Positions 59,570 to 64,000 of a stretch of DNA of 64,000 nt are shown here, in pieces. The stretch spans positions 62,001 to 126,000 of the forward strand of contig JAHDQE010000001.1 in the NCBI GenBank assembly GCA_018433975.1, in the 5' to 3' direction. Every line of letters begins with the position of its first letter. Position 1 is the stretch's first letter. The notes beneath the pieces are model-generated. The model was not told the DNA's origin. It ran no database searches and saw nothing but the letters and a program-made list of their open reading frames with translations. The position numbers and the translations under genes are program-made. This stretch comes from Ornatilinea sp. (GTDB lineage: Bacteria > Chloroflexota > Anaerolineae > Anaerolineales > Anaerolineaceae).

Positions 59570-60636
59570 TATTCACCCAATTTTTTCCAGGTCAATTCCT
59601 GTCCGGCCGGAATATCCACAAGGGCTTTGGCACCAATCACATTCTCAATTTCCGGAGGGAGGATTGCTCCCGGTGTAACGGGACGAAGCACATCGATCAT
59701 TTCTCGGGTGAAGGTTTCTCCAGCCTTAATATCCTTTGCAGCGCGCAGGCAGCGGCGCTGTACATATTTTGTCTCCTGCTCATTTTCCGCAATAAATTTA
59801 TCTGCAGAACCCAGCGCCCGTTCCAGCTTTCGGGTGTTTTGGACCATTTCGTCCCAGGTGTCGGGGTCCATGGCAAACGGATGGTCCGGACCTTGCCGGG
59901 TGGTGTCATCCGTAAAGTGCTTTTCCACCACACGTGCGCCCAGGGTCACGGCACCCAATACGGCTGCATGCCCGCCGGTATGGTCGGAGAGTCCCAAAAT
60001 AACTTCCGGGAACATGGTCCGGTATGTATCCAGAACATGCAGGTGAACATGATCAAAATTTTCGGAGCTTCCGGTGTAGTTTGTATTACACTGCATCAAA
60101 ACAAGTTCCGGCGTCACATTCAAAATCGTGTGTACTGCACGCTGCACATCACAAATAGAGGATGCGCCCGTCGCCAGCATAACCGGCTTGCCTTTTTTTG
60201 CGATCCGCTCCAGCGCTTCCAACCAGTCGATATCTCCGGAACCAATTTTATACGCGGGGACATATTGTTCCAGCATATCAATCGCCTCAAAATCATAAGG
60301 AGTGGAGAAGTAATCAATCCCGACCTCATCGCACACTGCTTTGAGTTCCGGCGTCCAATCAAATGGAACCGTCGCATCCTCGTACACTTCAAACACCGAT
60401 TTGTTCCACTTATCCTGGTGTGACATTTTTCCGGAAAAATGAGTGAAACCGTAGTCTGATACAATTTTCGGAGCCTGAAAATTCTGAAACTTGGCAGCAT
60501 CCGCGCCGGCCTGTTTGGCCAGCCGAATCAGATATTTTGCCCTCTCCAGACTACCATCGTGGTTCGCGCCGATATCGGCAATAAAATAAGTGGGATGATT
60601 TAAACCAATGGTTTGGGACCCAACTTGAATTTCCAT
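59569..60636 (-). CDS. NulO synthase (NeuB/SpsE/PseI type) with SAF domain
   Basis: 355 residues. Full-length NeuB family: TYFIADIGANHDGSLERAKYL, DAAKFQNFQAPKI, IDYFSTPYDFEAIDML, YKIGSGDIDWLEAL, VMLATGASSICDV, LVLMQCNTNYTG, ILGLSDHTGGHAAVLGAV and VVEKHFTDDTTRQGPDHPF in the TIM barrel; then a C-terminal SAF antifreeze-like domain from about 295 (LRAAKDIKAGETFTREMI). It condenses PEP with a 6-carbon amino or deoxy sugar to a nonulosonate. Its genomic neighbours (PseB, RmlD-like, SpsF) suggest a 9-deoxy substrate. 32 bp after the RmlD-like gene. Confidence 0.9.
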   Translation of the reverse strand: MEIQVGSQTIGLNHPTYFIADIGANHDGSLERAKYLIRLAKQAGADAAKFQNFQAPKIVSDYGFTHFSGKMSHQDKWNKSVFEVYEDATVPFDWTPELKAVCDEVGIDYFSTPYDFEAIDMLEQYVPAYKIGSGDIDWLEALERIAKKGKPVMLATGASSICDVQRAVHTILNVTPELVLMQCNTNYTGSSENFDHVHLHVLDTYRTMFPEVILGLSDHTGGHAAVLGAVTLGARVVEKHFTDDTTRQGPDHPFAMDPDTWDEMVQNTRKLERALGSADKFIAENEQETKYVQRRCLRAAKDIKAGETFTREMIDVLRPVTPGAILPPEIENVIGAKALVDIPAGQELTWKKLGE

Positions 60637-60668
60637 AACGCATACTCCTATTTAACATTCCAAAAGAT

Positions 60669-61595
60669 TTACAATCCAAGCTTCACCAAAGATTGAACGT
60701 TTTGTGGATAGCCTTCTTGATAAAGCCTGTGAAACCGTTTGATTCCTTCTTCTTGACCGGGCAGCGCATGTCCAAGATCCGCCTGCAATTTATCCACGCG
60801 AAGCGTTAAATTCGGTGATCGAGTTGCTTTTAACCCGGCATCTTCCCAGGTGATGGGCGTAATCAAAGATGAATCAAAACCAAATTCTTTCGCAATCCGG
60901 CAGCCGAACTCATACTTGCTCAAGCTTTCCGGACTAAGCACGTGATACAGACCGGACAAATCCTTTTCGATCATTTCCAAAAGGACGTCTGCCAGATCAT
61001 TCACTTCTAAAGGACAAAAAACGACGTCTGTGAACCCTTTAACGGGCTCCCCAGCCGCCAGATGATTGACAAAAAACTCACCAAGGCTGCGTCTTCCAAA
61101 AAGACTGTAACCGTAAAAGTTCACCCTCGCAATAATTGCGTTTGGGTTCGCTGCTGTAACCAGATGTTCCGCAGCCAGTTTGGTTTCTGCGTAAGCGTTA
61201 ATGGGATTAGGAAGGTCTTCCTCAAGATAATTTCCCAATCGCCCATCGAAAACCGCATCTGTGGAGATATGCACGAAGCGAATCCCCTGCTGTGCGCAGA
61301 ACCCTGCCATCTCTCCGGACACCTCTGCATTGATGCGATAGGCTTTTCCAGGGTCATCCTCACAGGCATCCACATTGGCCATTGCTGCACAGTGCAGAAC
61401 AACTTCCGGCTTGAATTCCCGAAGAAGGTCCATCGTCTTTCCCGGCTCGCTCAAATTAGCCTGAACAACCTGAAAAGGCACCCCCATTAACCGATTCCGG
61501 TGGACAATGCCAACCACATCATGACGATCGGCAAATTGAAGGGAAAAATTCAAACCAAGTAATCCACTGGCACCAGTGACCAGAAATCGCGTCAT
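60669..61595 (-). CDS. RmlD-like SDR reductase
   Basis: 308 residues. Extended SDR: FLVTGASGLLGLNFSLQF (GxxGxxG), VLHCAAMANVDACEDDP, FVHISTDAVFDGRLGNY, and YAETKLAAEHLV (YxxxK). C-terminal VKGFTDVVFCPLEVNDLADVLLEMI and TRSPNLTLRVDKLQADL match dTDP-4-dehydrorhamnose reductase (RmlD_sub_bind). It reduces a 4-keto sugar nucleotide. Directly coupled to PseB (ATGA overlap), it is the obvious enzyme for the 4-keto-6-deoxy product, replacing the usual PseC aminotransferase. Confidence 0.86.
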   Translation of the reverse strand: MTRFLVTGASGLLGLNFSLQFADRHDVVGIVHRNRLMGVPFQVVQANLSEPGKTMDLLREFKPEVVLHCAAMANVDACEDDPGKAYRINAEVSGEMAGFCAQQGIRFVHISTDAVFDGRLGNYLEEDLPNPINAYAETKLAAEHLVTAANPNAIIARVNFYGYSLFGRRSLGEFFVNHLAAGEPVKGFTDVVFCPLEVNDLADVLLEMIEKDLSGLYHVLSPESLSKYEFGCRIAKEFGFDSSLITPITWEDAGLKATRSPNLTLRVDKLQADLGHALPGQEEGIKRFHRLYQEGYPQNVQSLVKLGL

Positions 61596-62599
61596 CCCAG
61601 TTTTCCTTGTAAGAACGCTTCTTCAATCGGAGCAACAATTTCGCGGATTCCTGAAAGTTCCAACCATTCCGTGTTGGTATTACTGGCGTAACGGTATCCA
61701 TCCTCCAACTGCTGGCCTTTTTTCTCCCAATCTCTGCCAAACCACAGCGCTTCTGCCGGCTGCACAACATACATATCTTCTAATTCAACCGTTGTACGGG
61801 CCTCGTCCTCAGAGATCAGCACTTCGTGCAGTTTTTCACCGGGCCGAATCCCAATGGTTTTAATTTCAGCTTCGGGGGCAACCGCTCTGGCAAGATCGAG
61901 CACCGTCATGCTGGGGAGCTTCGGCACAAATACCTCTCCACCGTGCATCTGCTCAACACACCGGATGACAAAACGGACGCCCTGTTCCAGAGAAATCCAA
62001 AAGCGCGTCATCCGCTCATCGGTAATGGTCACGGTGCCGCTCTGTCGTTGTTTCAAAAATACCGGAACCACGCTTCCCCGGCTTCCGACCACATTTCCAT
62101 AACGTACACAACTGAAACGTGTCTTCATAGCCCCTGCGTAGGAATTACTCTGCACAAACAATTTTTCAGCCGCCAGTTTTGTGGCGCCATACAAGTTCAC
62201 GGGGTTGACTGCTTTATCCGTGCTCAAAGCCAGAACCCGCTCCACACCGGCATCCAGAGCTGCATCAATCACGTTACTGCTGCCCAGGATATTGGTCTTA
62301 ATCGCTTCCATGGGATTATATTCACAGGCCGGCACCTGCTTCAGCGCGGCCGCGTGAACACACACATTAACTCCATTCAGCGCACGGCGCAAACGTTCCT
62401 GGTCGCGAATATCCCCGATAAAATAGCGCAGTGATGGATGATTAAAACCTGCGGCGCGCATTTCGTGCTGTTTCAACTCGTCCCGGCTGTAAACAATAAT
62501 TTTCGCCGGATGATATTCTTCCAGCATGATCTTGATAAATTTTTTGCCAAACGAACCGGTTCCGCCGGTTACCAAAACAACCTGTTTGCTCCAGTCCAT
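61592..62599 (-). CDS. pseB: UDP-GlcNAc 4,6-dehydratase (inverting, PseB/CapE type)
   Basis: 335 residues. NAD-dependent extended SDR: VVLVTGGTGSFGKKF, IVYSRDELKQHEMRAAG, IGDIRDQERL, VHAAALKQVPACEYNPMEAIKTN, LALSTDKAVNPVNLYGATKLAAEKLF (S-T-D-K and YxxxK region), RYGNVVGSRGSVVPVF and IGIRPGEKLHEVLIS. The double D-K/TDKAVNP and N-P-x-x-L-Y-G-x-T-K patterns identify the soluble PseB/FlaA1-type dehydratase. It yields UDP-4-keto-6-deoxy-L-HexNAc, first step in pseudaminic-acid and related routes. Coupled to the RmlD-like gene. Confidence 0.93.
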   Translation of the reverse strand: MDWSKQVVLVTGGTGSFGKKFIKIMLEEYHPAKIIVYSRDELKQHEMRAAGFNHPSLRYFIGDIRDQERLRRALNGVNVCVHAAALKQVPACEYNPMEAIKTNILGSSNVIDAALDAGVERVLALSTDKAVNPVNLYGATKLAAEKLFVQSNSYAGAMKTRFSCVRYGNVVGSRGSVVPVFLKQRQSGTVTITDERMTRFWISLEQGVRFVIRCVEQMHGGEVFVPKLPSMTVLDLARAVAPEAEIKTIGIRPGEKLHEVLISEDEARTTVELEDMYVVQPAEALWFGRDWEKKGQQLEDGYRYASNTNTEWLELSGIREIVAPIEEAFLQGKLG

Positions 62600-62624
62600 A
62601 TTTTCTCCAAAAATTCCACGGAAA

Positions 62625-63197
62625 TTAAGAATCTACCCAATAACGCATAATCGGCCGGCCTTTCGAACGGCGCGCGACTTCTTGAAACCCAATCTTTTCA
62701 AAAGCAGACATTGTACCATGATAAGCTGACGCATCGGAAAAGGTACCCACAGTGGGGTCTACAGGATATCCTTCCACAATCTTCGCTCCGCACTGTTGCG
62801 CATAATCCACCGCTGCCTTCAACAGCTTTGTCGAGAGATTTTGCTTACGAAAAGGTTTGGCGATATAAAAACATACTACCGACCAGACTGGTTGATCATC
62901 CACCGGCTTCATGATCGGGGAACGGGCCAGTCTGGAATAATCAGATCGGGGTGCAACCGAAACCCATCCTACAGGAAGACCATCGACGTATGCGATCAGG
63001 CCTGGAATATTCCCGCCATCCACAATTTGTTTCAATGCTCTCCGATTGCCCTCACCGTATTGACGCTCTGCTTCCGCATTGGTCTGGCGGAACCACATAC
63101 ACCAGCACCCGTCATGTGACCCATGCTCTCCAAAAAAGAGCTCAAAGTCAGGCCAATTATCCGGGGTCAGGGGGCGGATTTCTAATGTTTCATCCAT
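62625..63197 (-). CDS. GNAT acetyltransferase
   Basis: 190 residues from ATG 63197; the longer reading starts with TTG 63209. Begins LEIRPLTPDNWPDFELFFGEHG and has HDGCWCMWFRQ, a cysteine-containing GNAT subfamily motif; motif A VVCFYIAKPFRKQNLSTKLLKAAVDYAQQCGAKIVEGYP contains the R/Q-x-x-G-like acetyl-CoA loop in a variant form, then FEKIGFQEVARRS (motif B). It is not a PseH-type enzyme by pattern. Its place before pseB could mean sugar acylation but the subfamily usually acts on small metabolites or antibiotics. Confidence 0.75.
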   Translation of the reverse strand: MDETLEIRPLTPDNWPDFELFFGEHGSHDGCWCMWFRQTNAEAERQYGEGNRRALKQIVDGGNIPGLIAYVDGLPVGWVSVAPRSDYSRLARSPIMKPVDDQPVWSVVCFYIAKPFRKQNLSTKLLKAAVDYAQQCGAKIVEGYPVDPTVGTFSDASAYHGTMSAFEKIGFQEVARRSKGRPIMRYWVDS

Positions 63198-63219
63198 AGC
63201 AGCTTTCAAGCATCCCGCT

Positions 63220-64000
63220 TTACTTATGAATCACAACCAGCGGGTACTGGCCTTTTTCTCCAAAGTAGCGCGGGAATCGCTCTTCCAAACGATATAGAAT
63301 TTTCAGCAACAATTTACCGGCCAGTTGCCGGTGAATCACTGCTCTTAAAAACCGCACATTCACACTTCGCCAGACCCAAATTTCATACTGCATCTTTCCA
63401 TTTAATTGATCGCGCAGCCAATCTGCGTCCAGCTTTTGAATAAAGGTGCCGGTTGGACCGGATTTCTTCGCCGGTTCCTGATGGGTGTTACCAACCTGTT
63501 TTATATTATTTTTCCGCTTTGCCACCCAGTTGCCAACTCTTTCCATCAAAGAAACCAACCACTGGCTGCGCTGCATCAATGCAGAATGCGTCCAACCATT
63601 CACAATCACACCGGTTTTTTCCGGCTTTAATACCCGGTGAAAATCCTGGTAGGCTTTCACCTTATCCTCGGTTGGGATATGGTGCAGGGTATGCAAAGAA
63701 ACCAGGCCATCAAAAACGTTCGCCTTGAAAGGCAAGTTCGCCACATCTGCAACAACAAACAAACCGTGATCGCCCAATCTCTTACGGGCTTCTTTTAAAG
63801 CCACAATTGAAATATCCAGACAGACCCGGTATTGATAATTTTCCGAATAAGTCAAATACTCCGGATATTGCACCGGACCTGATCCGGCATCCAGTAAATA
63901 CGTCCCGGACGGAGACAGATAACGATTAACCCGCAGATGACAGCGGTGAATATAATCCCGTGAAACGGGACGCAGGTCTTCATAGCGGGCGTTTTGATAA
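63220..64000 (-). CDS. SAM-dependent methyltransferase, N-terminal part off-window
   Basis: Open to the right edge; the visible 260 residues start within the coding frame. A GTG at 63873 is not the start, because the frame continues upstream as LLDAGSGPVQYPEYLTYSE, giving motif I (LLDAGSGP). Further motifs: RVCLDISIVAL (acidic motif II), LFVVADVANLPF, FDGLVSLHTLHHIP and KPEKTGVIVNGWT. Class I methyltransferase fold acting on a small molecule or glycan. The polar C-terminal half is unusual. It is the most upstream visible gene of the glycan operon. Confidence 0.85.
   Translation of the reverse strand, partial: YQNARYEDLRPVSRDYIHRCHLRVNRYLSPSGTYLLDAGSGPVQYPEYLTYSENYQYRVCLDISIVALKEARKRLGDHGLFVVADVANLPFKANVFDGLVSLHTLHHIPTEDKVKAYQDFHRVLKPEKTGVIVNGWTHSALMQRSQWLVSLMERVGNWVAKRKNNIKQVGNTHQEPAKKSGPTGTFIQKLDADWLRDQLNGKMQYEIWVWRSVNVRFLRAVIHRQLAGKLLLKILYRLEERFPRYFGEKGQYPLVVIHK

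Noticed and set aside
45297..60636. Treating the two NeuB genes as a simple duplication
   Set aside because: One has a SAF domain and the other lacks it, their motif details differ and their neighbours are different, so they belong to different branches.
63950..63972. parS-like half site CGTGAAAC in a short palindrome
   Set aside because: Only half of the canonical TGTTTCACGTGAAACA is present, it lies inside a methyltransferase coding frame and is about 63 kb from parAB.

Overview
The window looks like a chromosomal segment of a Gram-negative-staining or monoderm environmental bacterium, most likely a Chloroflexota (Anaerolineae-like) lineage. This is an inference from gene content: an FhaA-type DUF3662-FHA protein outside an obvious actinobacterial context, a cytosolic histidine kinase carrying a GspE-N/MshEN-like domain, a large secreted cadherin-repeat protein ending in an LPL-type tail, and an NB-ARC/TPR pair. 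No rRNA or tRNA gene was seen, so the taxonomic placement is moderate at best.

Region 1 (1-9.6 kb, + strand): the end of parA, then parB, an amidohydrolase, two soluble sensor histidine kinases with one OmpR-type response regulator, a 99-residue protein translationally coupled to a CpaF/TadA ATPase, a double-XRE regulator, a small TPR protein and a GNAT acetyltransferase. Region 2 (9.6-23 kb, mixed strands) holds housekeeping genes: DUF554 protein, cobalamin adenosyltransferase, an orphan peptide-type substrate-binding protein, SecG, a PHP phosphoesterase, a YbaK-type deacylase, the RtcB/archease RNA-repair pair divergent from fhaA, a membrane FHA protein, a methyltransferase, PncC, a UgtP/MGDG-synthase-like glycosyltransferase and MetRS. 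Region 3 (23-34.4 kb, + strand) is accessory: a 1521-residue secreted CHAP protein with eleven cadherin-like repeats, two small unknown ORFs, a tandem pair of MFS transporters, a palindrome-rich 331-bp intergenic segment, and a STAND NTPase followed by a separate TPR protein.

Region 4 (34.4-64 kb, all - strand) is one very long glycan operon (27 genes, largest gap 79 bp, many 1-7 bp overlaps) that runs in from beyond the right edge. It encodes two different nonulosonic-acid (NulO) condensing enzymes, three cytidylyltransferases (one fused to a KdsC-like HAD phosphatase), a PseB-type UDP-GlcNAc 4,6-dehydratase with an RmlD-like reductase but no visible PseC aminotransferase, SDRs, a 2-hydroxyacid dehydrogenase, a minimal Maf/DUF115 protein, a capsule-synthesis-type transferase, many GT-A/GT-B transferases and five GT-C membrane proteins. 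The simplest reading is synthesis of a surface polysaccharide or protein glycan decorated by two distinct CMP-activated NulO sugars, with lipid-linked donors used by the GT-C enzymes.

The most interesting items are the two-branch NulO cluster (one branch may make a 9-deoxy, 7-hydroxy sugar of the fusaminic-acid type), the four-gene CMP-transferase/hydroxyacid-dehydrogenase/SDR/mini-Maf module, the split STAND-TPR pair behind a structured leader, and a 10-bp palindrome serving as overlapping -10 boxes for two apparently leaderless divergent genes.
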